From the NCBI GenBank assembly GCA_034440575.1, contig JAOTOL010001637.1, positions 310,001 to 374,000 of the forward strand: a stretch of 64,000 nucleotides of DNA, given 5' to 3'. Position numbers and translations under genes: made by a program. Origin of the DNA: Imbricaverruca yamaguchii (taxonomy: Eukaryota; Arthropoda; Thecostraca; Neoverrucidae). Below are positions 23,458 through 35,345 of the stretch, in pieces. Each line of letters opens with the position of its first letter. The first letter of the stretch is position 1. Below the pieces are notes generated by a model. The model did not search any database, was not told the DNA's origin, and saw only the letters and a list, made by a program, of their open reading frames with translations.

Positions 23458-24887
23458 CTTGACAGGCTACAGCATGCATGCTTATCAAAGGAACGCAAGG
23501 ATAGGAGGAGGAATGCTCTTGCATGTCAGGAAAGTAATGAAATGTCATTCCATAGGGGATGGTGTACATTGTGAGGGAATAGAATCCTTGTGACTAAATG
23601 TCATTCTGAAGGATGAAACAAAATTTAGGAATGGGGCATTCTATACAAAATGTAGGGTGGTGGTTATTGGTTTCCCAACACGTCGACCGTTGAGTCATGT
23701 TGCGTCGCCAATCTCTCGCGCTGATTGGTCACGGGCGAAGAGTAGCGGCATGTAAGACTCGAACCCACAATCTTCCGATTGTGAGACAGGCAATTTACCC
23801 CTAGACTACTCGTCCCCATGCTATAGACACCCAGACCAGAATGAAAACATTGCCAGGTTGATACATGCAGAAATAAGTAAGAGAGTGCAGGAGAGAACGC
23901 CTTTGTTGGTGGATTTTAACATAATAGGATTGGGAAGCAAAACTATAGGTCTAAACAAATCGGGAAGAAGTTCTATGGCTTTCTATAAGGAAAATGTCTT
24001 CTTTCAAATGACACATGAACCTACAAGAGAAAATGAAATATTAGATCTTGTTCTTACTAATGAGGAAGGTTGTGTACAAAATGTGAACATAGAAGGGACC
24101 TTTGGTAGTCGCGATCACAACATTATATGCTTTTCATTGTATGTTGGAAGTGTAGAAGCCAAAAATACATTGATTCCAATTTTTATAAAGGGAATAAAGG
24201 AAACTATAGTGAGTTTAGGATCTTCCTGAATTTAATTCATTGAGAAGGCTTATGGAAAGGCTTAGATGCTTATGCAATGTGGAAAATGATAAAAGGTAAA
24301 CCATTTTAAGGTCAGGATAGGTTCATTCCAAATAAGTAAACTAGATTAACTAGGGCTAAGCGCCCTTCATGGCTGACCAGCGCGTAGAGCATTTACTGGA
24401 GTCAAACAAACAGGCATTCAAGAAACTAAAAGATGAGATAAGCCTGAAATAAACCTGAGATAAACCTCGAATAATGTAAAGTAGTTAGAATACAGTTAGG
24501 AGGTGTGTTAGGGAATCTAGAAGACTGGATGAAATCAAATTAGCTCGAGAATGTTCAGCAGGTAATTATAAATTATTATTTAGCTTCTACAAATTTAAGG
24601 CTAAGTGTAGTGTATGATTTAAGTGTAGTGTAGGACCATTGGAGGTAGATGGGGAAATAGTGGTTGATGATTGTGATATTATGGAATCCCTAAGCAAGCA
24701 ATTCTCATCAGTCATTACTAAAGATAATTATTGTACAATAGAAACAACTGAACGTTGTGCCATGGCAGGTGATAGGCTGGATGATCTTACAATAACTACA
24801 GAAGCTGTAGAAAAGTAGTTGCAGAATATGAAGCCTAATAAAGCTGCTGGACCAGATTATATATATATGCTAGAATCTTACTAGAGT
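23458..24887 (+). pseudogene. CR1-like LINE fragment interrupted by a SINE
   Basis: The frame at 23460-23593 (GYSMHAYQRNARIGGGMLLH) and 23858-24229 (LDLVLTNEEGCVQNVNIEG, SRDHNIICFSLYV) match the endonuclease of the LINE at 30061-34605. 24640-24887 matches the start of its reverse transcriptase. It is 5'- and 3'-truncated, with stops and indels, and contains a SINE at 23646-23820. Catalytic core of the reverse transcriptase absent. Confidence 0.92.
23646..23820 (-). mobile_element. tRNA-derived SINE, copy 1
   Basis: On the minus strand it begins GGGGACGAGTAGTCTAGGGG (A-box-like) and then has GGTTCGAGTCT (B box) within a plausible T-arm. A non-tRNA body ends near CCAATAACCACC. The CR1 sequence CTATA is repeated at 23641-23645 and 23821-23825, and the LINE reads through if the insert is removed, so this is a genuine insertion with a short target duplication. 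Confidence 0.88.
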
Positions 24888-26820
24888 GATCTTAGTAATG
24901 TCTCCTATGCGACATTACTGTTACGGAATGCTACTACTTCACATCATTACTGCTAGATACTTCACCACTCCAAACATATATGCCATGCGACGTCGCTGTT
25001 ACGGGAGGTTAATGCAAAATGCCTTGCTGCTTCTGGCAAGATTCGCGTTCATAATTCCTGTTATACGACATTATTGCCACGTACATTACTGCTCCCGACA
25101 TAACTTATGGACTATAACCTACTGTCCACAAATGTGAGGCCACTGTCTCATGTTTGCAATTATTACATAGGATATCGGAAGCTTCCGACGTCACTTTATG
25201 TGGTAACGGGTAGTCCGACGAGTGTGTTCGTTGATAGCTATATTGCCCGCACCCTCAATGATGTAGAAAAAGCACACTTTTGATGGTGATATCCTAAAGG
25301 GCTTCGTCAAGTGGAACAATATTTAAGAGCTTTGTTAGGTCAGGTCAGGTACTACTTTTTTATTTCTCATCAGCAGAGATACTTAGGTATTTATGCTATA
25401 GTGAATTTAAAAAATCTACTAGGCATGATATCAAGAAAAAAGACATGCTCCTCGGCATCATGTTTGATTCGTCAAGTTTCAATGGGAATACTGCGAGACT
25501 GTTGTAAGGCTGCTTTTCGTGGCGGCTGGCATGAAAACTCAATCCATGCCGGTATGGATTCCGCTCCCTTTGATATTTTCATCGTCATAATATAATTGTT
25601 CAAATCATTGAGCTGACACTTGGTGATTTTTCCCGGACGACCTTTTGATCATAATTATTGTGTCAAAAACTTAAGGTCTAGTCTGCACAATGGCTAGCCT
25701 TAATAGTTAAACATAGACGTGGTTTGCTGCATATCTGGCACTTTGTATTTCTCCCATTTGAAATTTAAGTCGTATGATATGAGCTAGCTCACTCCTACGT
25801 CGCCGCACTTAAAATTATTCCCGAATCATTGTATGTAACCTAGCCAGACGTAGAACATCAGTTAATTTACTTCCACCTCCCGTATTTTTTCATTTTTCCC
25901 GGATCCCTGTATATAATATTTTGCCAGTCTAGAATCATCTTATTGATCCCCATTCATTCCCATTGGGTGAAGCTGTCCTGAGCAAGTACTTTTCTCCGAG
26001 CATAAGGGCTTCAACTTTCCATGGTGGGTGGGGGTGGAGTGGGAGGGGCACATTTCCCCACCGTACATAGTAACAGCAATACTAGTACCAGTAATGCTGT
26101 AATACTGCATAGCAAATAGAAATACTCCCCTCATATTCGCCCCCGCTGGACCATGGCGTCTTTGGCTCAGGAAAGGCGGATCGTATGTTTTACGTTACGT
26201 TCAAGGCCTGTATTCCCTGGGATCGGGTAACACATATTGAACTATCGATATGTGCCGCCATACCTCCCCCTTCCCAGTTAACTACCCCGGCATAGTAATG
26301 CCTGAAGCATCCTGGTGATCGATCCTAGGGTATCCCGTCCAATAGTACGGCGTGCATCGTATTTCTCTCGTAACTTAGAGGTTCTGAAGCTCAAATTGGG
26401 CAAAGATACTGAAATGTTGGTTTCTCTTCGGCCATTCATGATGCGGGAGTAGTGGCACCAATCGTAGCTAATGTAACCCTCTTCGAATTAAGCGGACCTT
26501 CTTCCAATCATTTCAAATTAATACCTGAAGCATATTTTCAGTGCCATAAATCAGAGATTCATACGAGAAGTGATCGGTCAATGGATGGCTGCGATTGGGC
26601 CCCACTTTGGACGTGGACTTGGTCCGCTAATGCTCCCGCCGCCGGCGATCGCTGCACGTGCAGAATTACGCGAGGTCGCGTCATCGACAAAGGCTGCGTA
26701 GAAGACGTGTTGGCAGAAAGCCAGGAACCTTGGGAAGGCCGTCGCCACGCCTCCCACTCCAGCTTAGTGTTGCCACGGTCGTTCTCTCGGGGTGCGGTGC
26801 GTGACGCGGGAATCGTGATG
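24888..26820. other. Mostly unique non-coding DNA
   Basis: 24888-25140 continues the degenerate repeat noted at 23241. An inverted partner of the AT-rich repeat at 27329-27366 lies at about 26070-26120. No gene recognised. Confidence 0.4.
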
Positions 26821-27110
26821 GACGCTGTCGAGTGCGATTTGACCTGACATGGTGTGGGTGCAGTCTGGTGAATGCTGACGGGTGCGATTTGAGCTGACAT
26901 GGTGTTGGTCCAGTCTGGTGGACGCTGCCGGGTGTGATTTGAGCTGACATGGTGTGGTTCCAGCCTTGTGGACGCTGTCGAATGCGATTTGACTTGACAT
27001 GGTGTGGGTGCAGCCTGGTGGACGCTGACGAGTGCGATTTGAGCTGAAGTGGTTTGTGTCTAGTCTGGTGGACGCTGCCGGGTATGGTATGAGCTGGTGT
27101 GGGATGCATC
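26821..27110. repeat. 50-bp tandem repeat, about 5.5 copies
   Basis: Units start at 26821, 26871, 26921, 26971, 27021 and 27071, each GACGCTGNCGGGTGCGATTT then GAGCTGACATGGTGTGG. The open frames on the minus strand are repeat-derived. Confidence 0.9.
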
Positions 27111-27289
27111 CAGCGTGTGGTATGGCCGCGGCCGACGGGTGACCTGCGCAGTGTGGCGGTAAGTTGCAACTTGGCAATCGAGGTATCTTCCTCGGTAGGG
27201 CAGAAACCAAGGTCTTCAGCTGACCAGGTGTGTGTCAGCATTTATTTCGTCTCGTGTTGGCGTTATGCAGTTTTCAGGCGACCAGTATT

Positions 27290-27366
27290 TGTATTTGCTA
27301 TGCTATTACTATTTGCTATGCTATTACTATTTGCTATGCTATTACTGGTACTAGTATTGCTATTAA
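27290..27366. repeat. 18-bp AT-rich tandem repeat
   Basis: TATTTGCTATGCTATTAC is repeated about three times, followed by TGGTACTAGTATTGC, which is also found inverted at about 26073-26095. Confidence 0.85.
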
Positions 27367-28949
27367 TATGCACTAGTATTACTATGCAGTATTACAGTAT
27401 TTGCTTGGTCCGTCTCACGGGTTACGCCACGGAGGATTGTTGGTGCAACAGGCCCCAATTATGCTCAATCAGACATACTTCGGCATGCCATATTTTGGGC
27501 AGCAGGGCCGGAAATATGACCATGGGTGCAGCACTTTATACAAGGGATCGCTTCACAAAAAATTATGAAAAGAGCTGGAATTGTAATTGTATAAATCTTG
27601 TCATAGGTGGTTGCTTGACCGGAATTCCCGAATATTCGAATGTAGTTAATGCACGGGACTAACTATTTATTCAGCTCGTTGCATGATGCATATTAATTAT
27701 TACCTCCCCATGAACAAACCAGGAGAAGCCACTAAAGTCGGATCAAGCCATCATTCACAAAAACAAAACAGACGCAACAGGAGTCGTAAACAAATAACTA
27801 TGGCACCGTGGACGTAAAGGCATGGTGGAAAAACATGGATGCACAAGCTTGCTTGGAGCGGTTCTTCGTTGCTTCTGAGGTGGATGCTTCATATATATGT
27901 ACAAAACAGGACAACTGGTACTGCATTGCAGCCACCATCATATACAGTCACATTACCTGGAATTATATCACGAGAACTGCTTATACCAGTATTCGTAATA
28001 TGCATCAGCATGTATATGCTATTGTTAGAAACTAAGCAAGCATATTTCTCAAGCGTAAGCCTAGATGCCTATGCGGGCGGATTGACCATCAATTTGACTC
28101 AGTAACAAAAGTTGGGTCTACACGCCAGCAGGTCCAACTTTTCCACATATGTTACCATTTGATTTCACGATATTAAACCAAGCCAATGGATACGGGGCTG
28201 CACAGCAAGACAAAAGAGGGTATTAAAGTAGGCCTTTAGCCCTGTCAGGAATAGTATGCAGGTCTGCATGATCCACGTGAACGTGCCATACACTAACATC
28301 TAAAAGTAAACAAAAGCTTGCAATGAATCTCCAGTTTCATTTGGTTCTGACGGAGGCAGAACCATCATCATTACTCCTTGATATATGGAACACGTGAAGC
28401 ACGTTCTCATACAACTCTTTCTACTTGGCAAACCAGGAGCCCATCGCAGTCGTGGCAATATTTTAACTGATCGGGCTATTCCATGTAAGCTTTGCAGGCT
28501 AGCATGCTTTGCAGGCTAGGCCCTGCATGCGCCCTGATCCCTTTAATACTTCTAGCTTTTTGCTTCTTTAGTACTTCTTTACTTTTGGTGTTGAATGCAG
28601 ACTGGACCAAAAAGGGAATCACCATTCACCACCAGACCCAAAACACCCGAACAGTTCCCATATCAAAAGCTGATTGGTAATTGATCAAACAAGCATATTT
28701 TCTGGTACACTGTCCCTGACACGTCTAACATCGATTTTGTTCGCTTGCGTTTTGCTTTGCTTTCTCGATGGCTAAGGGTGGAAGAAAAACATTCAAAATT
28801 GCCATAATCGCCTACATGTATGCTCCATTGAGCATAACGTTCTGGAAGCCCCACGGAGGACACGACACGACCCACGCCCCCTGTGACCTAGTGTCTGTCG
28901 GCGCCTGGTTAGCCCACTGCACTAGCTATAAGGCTAAACACAGCCAACC
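27367..28949. other. No gene recognised
   Basis: Non-coding. Short frames (for example 27808-28105) lack domains. A GCTTTGCAGGCTAG duplication lies at about 28491-28518. Confidence 0.4.
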
Positions 28950-29470
28950 ACGTGCCGGCTGAAGTCGTGGATCCAACGACCGCCTTCCGGGACGCGTCGC
29001 TCCCTGGCCACAGGGAACGGGTGCCGGCGGCAGCCGGCCGGCCGGCCATTTATTCCATTTCCATGCCATTGTGGCGACATGGAAACACCTTTGTTCCGCT
29101 CGTCAATACGGCGCCGCACGGGCCTATTTAAAGCGGAGCACCTCTCGGCTGATGAAAGCGCGCGGCGCCAGCAGTTGGCGCCAGCTGGCGCGGCGCCATA
29201 GTGCGCCGCACTCGTCGGTTGCGTTCACAAACCGCACAATAAATCGCGCGCGCTCCGGGCCAAAACACGACTTTTGGCGCGACGGCACCGGCGGCCCGGC
29301 CCGCTCACGAGAGTGGAAGGAGTCGCGCTTCTGCCCCCTTTGAGCAGGCACAAAGCGCAGTAGAAGCGTGGCGTGCCGGCCCGCCCGTGCCTGCTTCAGT
29401 GACGCCGGCGGATTGGAGGGGGATGGGAGGCGCGCCAGACCGCGGGACGGCACCAAATTCCAGACAGTCT
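28950..29470. promoter_or_regulatory. GC island with TATA-like box
   Basis: Contains GCCATTGTGGCGACATGG (29065-29082), a CCTATTTAAAGC TATA-like site near 29120, and clustered GGCGCC palindromes at about 29160-29195. A 185-aa minus frame (29681-29124) crosses it without a recognisable domain. Promoter-like, but no adjacent gene was found. Confidence 0.4.
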
Positions 29471-29761
29471 GGCCAGGCGGAAACATTTCACACCGGCCTG
29501 GATGTGGATTTGGTCCACAGGAGTGCATGCTGAAAAAAACTGCAGGATAACGAGCTAGACCCATGTGAATAGGAGTTTTGCTTGGTGTAAGAACTTGGAA
29601 ATACTGCTCTTGAACTGAAACCAGTGCACAGTACTTCAGTACACACTCAATGTCACAGCGTGCACGCATTTGCAAACACACCGAGAATAATCACCAAAAA
29701 GAAGTCTAAAGGCTCAATTTTCCCACGCACCCTCTGAAAACTGCAACTACAACTGAAAAGT

Positions 29762-29995
29762 CAGTCATGAAGTGTTCCGACTTGATGAGAGCCCGCGGGG
29801 CCAGCTGGGTTAAGCCTGCAAAAGGAAGATACTATAAACATGGACAAGCATATACTAAGCACCCAACCAATATCACACCCTATATTCAAACGAAACTAAC
29901 TGCCAACATCCTACACACCTACCAATACCTATCTACCTGCGTATCTAGCCCTATTCACTGGATTCCGCGTAACATATTGGTGTAAACTAAAAACT
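29762..29995 (-). mobile_element. Older CR1-like 3' end fragment
   Basis: Begins with GTCATGAAGTG and contains GGCCAGCTGGGTTAAGCCTG, matching the 3' UTR of the adjacent complete element (CATAAAGTG, GGGCCCATCTGGGTCAAGCC). It is an older, 5'-truncated copy lying directly beside the newer one. Right boundary approximate. Confidence 0.6.
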
Positions 29996-30070
29996 AAACC
30001 AAAGCACACACTCTACGTACTAAAAGAGACTACTCACATACACACCTTCAAAATATCCTCAATTTATTAG

Positions 30071-30095
30071 TCATAAAGTCATAAAGTCATAAAGT
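30071..30095 (-). repeat. 3' terminal (ACTTTATG)n of the CR1-like element
   Basis: Three copies of TCATAAAG on the plus strand at the very end of the element. Microsatellite-like 3' ends replace poly(A) in CR1/L2 elements and serve as the reverse-transcription start. Confidence 0.8.
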
Positions 30096-30358
30096 GTTAA
30101 GGCTTAATAAGGGCCACAAGGGCCCATCTGGGTCAAGCCTGTCTAGAAGATATTAGAAAGTACATGTTCACACCTATCAATTCCAAACCCATGCAATCCC
30201 TCCACCTGTGCCACCACAGCCAATCTCATCAGTATGACATCGCAAAGGAAGTTGCCAAATCCACTGCTAGGTACACCCCATATAGTACAACATAATACTA
30301 GCATAATGTTATACCCTATATAGCTAGTGAAAATACTCAATATCCCATGCATCACAAG

Positions 30359-33190
30359 TTAGAATTCAAAAACAACATTTTCCTGTCTAAAAAAATTATC
30401 CACCCTACTTTTAAAGACATTCAATGAGGGACTCCCCACTGCATCAGCAGGCAGCCTATTCCATTGGTCAACAACCCTTTGACTGAAGACCTGTTGTCGT
30501 TTAACTGTCCTGCACCTCATTTTGTCTAACCTGAATTGATGACCCCTATGGGATACTCTAAACTGCAGAGCATCATTCAAATTGACCTGATCTAGCCCTC
30601 TAACAATTTTGTACATTTCAATCATGTCTCCCCTTAATCTCCTATACTTGAGTGAGTACATATCTAATGCATTAAGCCTTTCTCCATATTCTAAGTTACT
30701 TAATCCACTGACGAGTCTAGTGGCTTTGCGCTGGACTCTTTCTAACATATCTATATCCTTTTCTAGGTAGGGGCTCCATGCTTGTACAGAGTACTCCAAG
30801 TGGGGCCGCACATATGCTAAGTACAGCTTTTTCATGACTTCCCTGCTCTTATATTTCACACTTCTATTAATGAGTCCCAGCATTCTGAGTGCCCTATTTC
30901 TAGCTGAGATACATTGTTTTTCTGCTTTAAGGTCTTTTGAGACCAACACACCTAAGTCCCTTTCCTCTTCAATAACATCCAGTTCCCTCCCTCCCATTTT
31001 ATAACTGAATGTCTCGCCTGCAGACCCTATATGCATAACCTTACACTTATCATAGTTGAAAGTCATCTGCCATTGATCAGCCCACTCTTTTAGGTCGTCC
31101 AAATCTAGTTGAATATTACTAGATTGATCTCTGCTGTTAGCCACTCCTACCAGCTTGATGTCATCAGCAAATTTGAACACTCTATTCCTCAGCCCTACTT
31201 CAATGTTGTTCACAAAGATGATAAAGAGGAGGGGCCCTAGAACAGAGCCCTGTGGCACTCCACTCAGAACATCTTTCCAACCAGATTTACATCCATTCAA
31301 TACTACCCTTTGTTTCCTTCCCTGCAACCATGCTTCAATCCAATGTAGAACTTTTCCTACAATCCCATGTTGTTGTAATTGATGAATTAACCTTCCATGT
31401 GGAACTTTATCAAAAGCTTTGCTAAAGTCCAAGTACACAACATCCATCCTGCTTTCATTGTCTACTTCTTTGGTAACATACTCAATGAACTCCAATAGGT
31501 TAGTTAAACAAGACCTTTGAGATCGAAATCCATGTTGAGTATCCCTTAAAAGGTTGTGCCTATCAAGATGAATCTGAACATTCTGTTTAACCAGCTTTTC
31601 TAGTACTTTGCAAACTAATGAGGTCAAACTGACTGGCCTGTAGTTTCCTACACTCTTCCTATTTCCCTTTTTGAAAATTGGTACTACACTTGCATTTCTC
31701 CAATCTTCAGGTACTTCTGAATACTCCATAGATCGCCTGAAAATGATACCTAGGGGAGTTGCTAAAGCTTTAGCACACTCTACTAAGATCCTAGCATATA
31801 TTTCATCTGGTCCGGAAGCTTTATTAGGTTTTATATTCTGCAACTGCTTCTCTATGGCTTCTGTAGTTATTGTAAGATCCTCCAGCATATCACCTGCCAT
31901 GGCATGGCCTACAGATGTTCCTATTGTACCAGAATTATCTTTAGTGAAGACTGATGAGAATTGCTTGCTTAGGGATTCCACAATGTCGCAATCATCAACC
32001 ACTATTTCCCCATCTACCTCCAGTGGTCCTACACTACACTTTTTAGCCTTAAATTTATAGAAGCTAAAGAATCTCTTAGCATTACCTGCTGAACATTCTC
32101 GAGCAAAGTTGATTTCAGCAAGTCTTTTAGATGCTCTAACACACCTCCTAACTTTTTTCTAGCTATTCTATATGATTCTAGGTTTAACCCAGAGTTAGTA
32201 TCTTTTAGTTTCTTGAATGCTTGTTTCTTTGAGTCCAGTAATTGCTTAACTTCCCTAGTCAGCCATGAAGGGTGCTTAACCCTGTTTGATCTAATTTGCC
32301 TACTGGGAATGAACATATCCTGACCCTGAAATAGCTTATCTTTTATCATTGTCCACATTTCATAAGCATCTAAGCCATTCAATATGACTTCCCAATTAAT
32401 TTCACTTAGGAAGCTCCTGAACTCACTGTAATTCCCTTTTGTAAAATTCGGAATCAATGTTCTGTTGGTTGCTACCCTTCCAACATATAATGAGAAGCGT
32501 ATAATGTTGTGATCACTATTACCAAAGGTCTCTCCTACGTTAACATTTTGCACAAAATTTTCCTCATTAGTAAGCACTAGATCTAATATTTTATTTTCCC
32601 TTGTAGGCTCGTGTATCATTTGAAAGAAGAAATTGTCCTCAAAACAAGCCATGAAACATCTTTCTGATTTGCTTACACCTATTGTTTTGTTTCCCAATCC
32701 TGCTATGTTGAAATCCCCCAACAAAATAGTTATCTCCTGTACTCTCCTACTTATCTCTTCCTGCATCAGCCTGTCAGTGTTTTCATTCTGGTCTGGAGGT
32801 CTATAGAATGCCCCAATCCTAAATTTTGTTCCATTCTTCAGAATTATATCTAACCACAAAGATTCTACTCCTGCACTATGTACTCCATCCTCTATGGAAT
32901 GACATTTCATTACTTGCCTAACATACAAGAGAATGCCACCTCCTATCCTTGCCTCTCTTTGATAGGCATGCATGTTGTAGCCTGTCAATTCAAATTCTTG
33001 CAAGTTGTCTCCAAACATGCTTTCGTTAACCCATGCTTCTGTTATGCGCACCAAATCTAGCTGTTCAGACAACATATATGCATGCAGTTCCCCAATTTTG
33101 TTCCTAACACTTCTGGCATTGACATAAAAACATGATAAATTATTCCTTCCATTGCTTGCTATGCTTCTCTCTTTATCAGCTACATCCCCC
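30359..33190 (-). pseudogene. CR1-like ORF2 (endonuclease + reverse transcriptase), one frameshift
   Basis: The endonuclease reads FYVNARSVRNK, then TEAWVNE, ILLGDFNIAG and SDHNIIRF, covering the catalytic Asn, Glu, Asp/Asn and His motifs. Its first residues lie upstream of the ATG at 33075, overlapping the end of ORF1. One A too few in the T-run 32153-32158 shifts the frame; the continuation CSAGNAKRFF is in the next frame and leads into the reverse transcriptase. That domain has GFRSQRSCLTNL, YLDFSKAFDKVPH, GVPQGSVLGPLLF, the catalytic FADDIKLVG and the terminal FNRLP-type WNRLPADAV. It ends at 30359. Apart from the two breaks of this element no catalytic residue is missing. Confidence 0.93.
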
Positions 33191-33200
33191 CATGTCCTGC

Positions 33201-34075
33201 CTAGTTTCCCTGTTTCCTGTTGAGAGCCTCCTCATACCTATTGCTGAGCAATTCCACTCCTCTCTTGCTCAGATGTAATCCATCTAAAGCAAACATCTCC
33301 GTCCTCCCCCAAAACTCCCCCACAAATCCAAGAACTGCACCCCAAGCTCCTTACAAATGTTGGCCACCCTGGTATTGAGCCCAATGGCCCTCGAATACCA
33401 CTCCATGCTTGCATGGACCATAGGGAGGATGGATGTCACCACTCCTCTTTTCCTACTTCCTGCTAAACTACCTATCAAAGCCCTATAGGCTTTCATTGTT
33501 TCCTCTGTATTATTTTTTCCTACATCGTTAACTCCAACCTGCACAATTACCGTTGCACCCTCTCCACTTCCCCTCATTACTCCCTCCAGCCTATCCCTAA
33601 CATCTTTCACCTGCGCTCCCGGGTAGCAAACACGCATCCGTCTGCTGGGGTTCTTGCTACAAAATGTTCGATCCATGTACCGAATCCTGGAATCCCCTAT
33701 GACTAAAACCTCTCTCTCTCCATCTCTATCTTCAGCCATCTGGTCATCCCCACCTCCGTCCCTCTCATCATTACCTTCCCTCTCCTCCAGTGCATCAAAC
33801 CTATTTTTAATTGGGACGCCCATGTCCACCTTCCTTAGCGCCAGTCGGGTGCTATGGCGCCTTGCCACCTTCCAACTGCCACCATCCCGGACCAAGCCAT
33901 CCGAACTCCCATCAGTCCTCCGCTCGGGCACCCGAGTTGCCTGGCTGGCACCTCCCATGATGGGTCCCGCCACCAAACACTTCAAGCGCTCCACCTCCCC
34001 CGTTAACATATCTAACCTCTTACTCAAGTCCCCAATGATTCCCACACACTTACAATTCCCACAGTCTCCTTCCAT
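33201..34075 (-). pseudogene. CR1-like ORF1 (esterase-type), one frameshift
   Basis: Starts at 34075 (MEGDCGNCKC). A CxxC-bearing N-terminus with a heptad-like segment (GDLSKRLDMLTGEVERLKCL) suggests oligomerisation. The SGNH-hydrolase core follows: VLVIGDSRIR (block I, nucleophile Ser) and VGVNDVG (block III). A missing G in the C-run 33317-33321 shifts the frame; the other frame then continues to DGLHLSKRG, the expected block V with catalytic Asp and His, and ends at 33201. Esterase-type ORF1 proteins are known in CR1/L2 elements, where they are thought to bind nucleic acid or membranes. Confidence 0.88.
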
Positions 34076-34224
34076 TTTTGTTGTTGTTTTTTTTTTCTAC
34101 TCTTAGTACTAAGTCTAGTTACTGTAAGCTTGTAAGCCTACAAGTATCTACTGTAATATATCTACAGTAATACAGTAATATAGCCTATAAGTATCTACAA
34201 TACACTATAATCCCGTATAATTAC

Positions 34225-34545
34225 ACTAGATATGAAGATACCTACTGTAATTCATGCCCACTATTTTAGTCCTAAAATCTATCTTAAACTTACACACCAA
34301 TTTGACACAAACTTATTCACTACAGAAGCCTACACTATAGAATAATACACTCTAGAATTACACACTACAGAGCTCACACCACACAAATATACACCACTGA
34401 ATCAAACACTGTAGTACCCGTCCACAACACCCAACAATCCTGCAGTTACACTAGGATATGAAGATATACCTAGTGTAATGCTATGCCTACTATCTTAGTC
34501 TTAAAATCTATCTTAAACTTAAACACCAAATTGACACAGCCAACA
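34225..34545 (-). repeat. Duplicated units in the LINE 5' UTR
   Basis: The stretch TAAAATCTATCTTAAACTTA occurs at 34273 and again at 34502, an offset of about 229 bases, with similar surroundings (ATATGAAGATA, ACTATTTTAG). This resembles tandem promoter monomers of LINE 5' UTRs. Confidence 0.65.
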
Positions 34546-34605
34546 CCCTTAGAACTTAACAAAATGGCGCTGGGCAGCCTCCCTGGGTTAATATAGCCTA
34601 ATTTG

Positions 34606-35008
34606 CTGGTCAAAAATACTTATTTGATAAAAACTGTTGAAATATACGCTCAGAAGCAACCGCTAAATATCTATACACAATTTATCCCAGTACACCGTCC
34701 TTTTCCGCAACACTTAGCTCGTATGTAGTAGCCCCACCAAACACGTGTTTCCTCCTCAACGCCTGGCGGCAGAGTCTCTTGAAACTTTGAACGATAAATC
34801 ATGACATGATGCTGAAACGGATAGAATGACATAATCCTGAACACTTCATGCGGCATAGAATACACACATGCAATACATGTTCGATTAACGACAACCACAA
34901 AGATCTGTTAGAGTAGGAATTGAGGAAAAAGTTGAAGATAGACTTCCCCGAGTGTGTTGCATGCACCGTGTTGAAGAACAAGCAACCTACATTTTAGTCA
35001 GGAGTGTT

Positions 35009-35010
<2 letters not shown>
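34606..35010. other. No feature seen
   Basis: Non-coding DNA between the LINE and the TA microsatellite. Confidence 0.4.

Positions 35011-35062
<52 letters not shown>
35011..35062. repeat. (TA)n microsatellite
   Basis: Uninterrupted TA dinucleotides, continuing as impure TATA/TGTA to about 35112. A further TA run lies at 35309-35340, on the other side of the SINE. Confidence 0.95.
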
Positions 35063-35075
<13 letters not shown>

Positions 35076-35114
35076 CATACATATATATAATATGTATATA
35101 TGTGAATATGTATT

Positions 35115-35276
35115 GGGGACGAGTAGTCTAGGGGTAAGTTGCCCGTCTCACAATCGAAAGGTTGTGGGTTCGAGTCTCACCTGTCGCTACTCTTCGCCCG
35201 CGACCAGTCGGCGTGAGAGATTGGAGACGCTACATGACTCAACGATCAATATGTCTTAAAAACCAATAACCAACCT
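35115..35276 (+). mobile_element. tRNA-derived SINE, copy 2
   Basis: Same family as 23646-23820: the tRNA-like head starts at 35115, with B box GGTTCGAGTCT at about 35168, T-stem GTGGG/CTCAC, then a body with CTACTCTTCGCCCGCGACCA and an end CCAATAACCAACC. It is inserted in TA/TG-rich microsatellite DNA. Confidence 0.88.
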
Positions 35277-35305
35277 ATGTGTATATGTATGCATGCATAT
35301 ACCTT

Positions 35306-35344
<39 letters not shown>

Positions 35345-35345
35345 C

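Larger units (their letters stand above)
30061..34605 (-). mobile_element. Near-complete CR1-like non-LTR retrotransposon
   Basis: About 4.5 kb, minus strand. In order: a 5' UTR (34605-34076) with an internal duplication, ORF1 with a coiled coil and SGNH-type esterase, ORF2 with AP-type endonuclease and reverse transcriptase, a 3' UTR, and a terminal 8-bp repeat (ACTTTATG)n instead of poly(A). This layout is typical of the CR1/L2 group. Only two frame breaks were seen, both in homopolymer runs, so it is either a very young copy or an intact one with consensus errors. Other fragments of the family lie at 15290, 23458, 29762 and 43712. Outer 5' limit approximate. Confidence 0.92.

Noticed and set aside
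35115..35185. SINE head as a functional tRNA gene
   Set aside because: The acceptor stem is not closed and the same head is fused to a shared non-tRNA body in two places, so it is a SINE.
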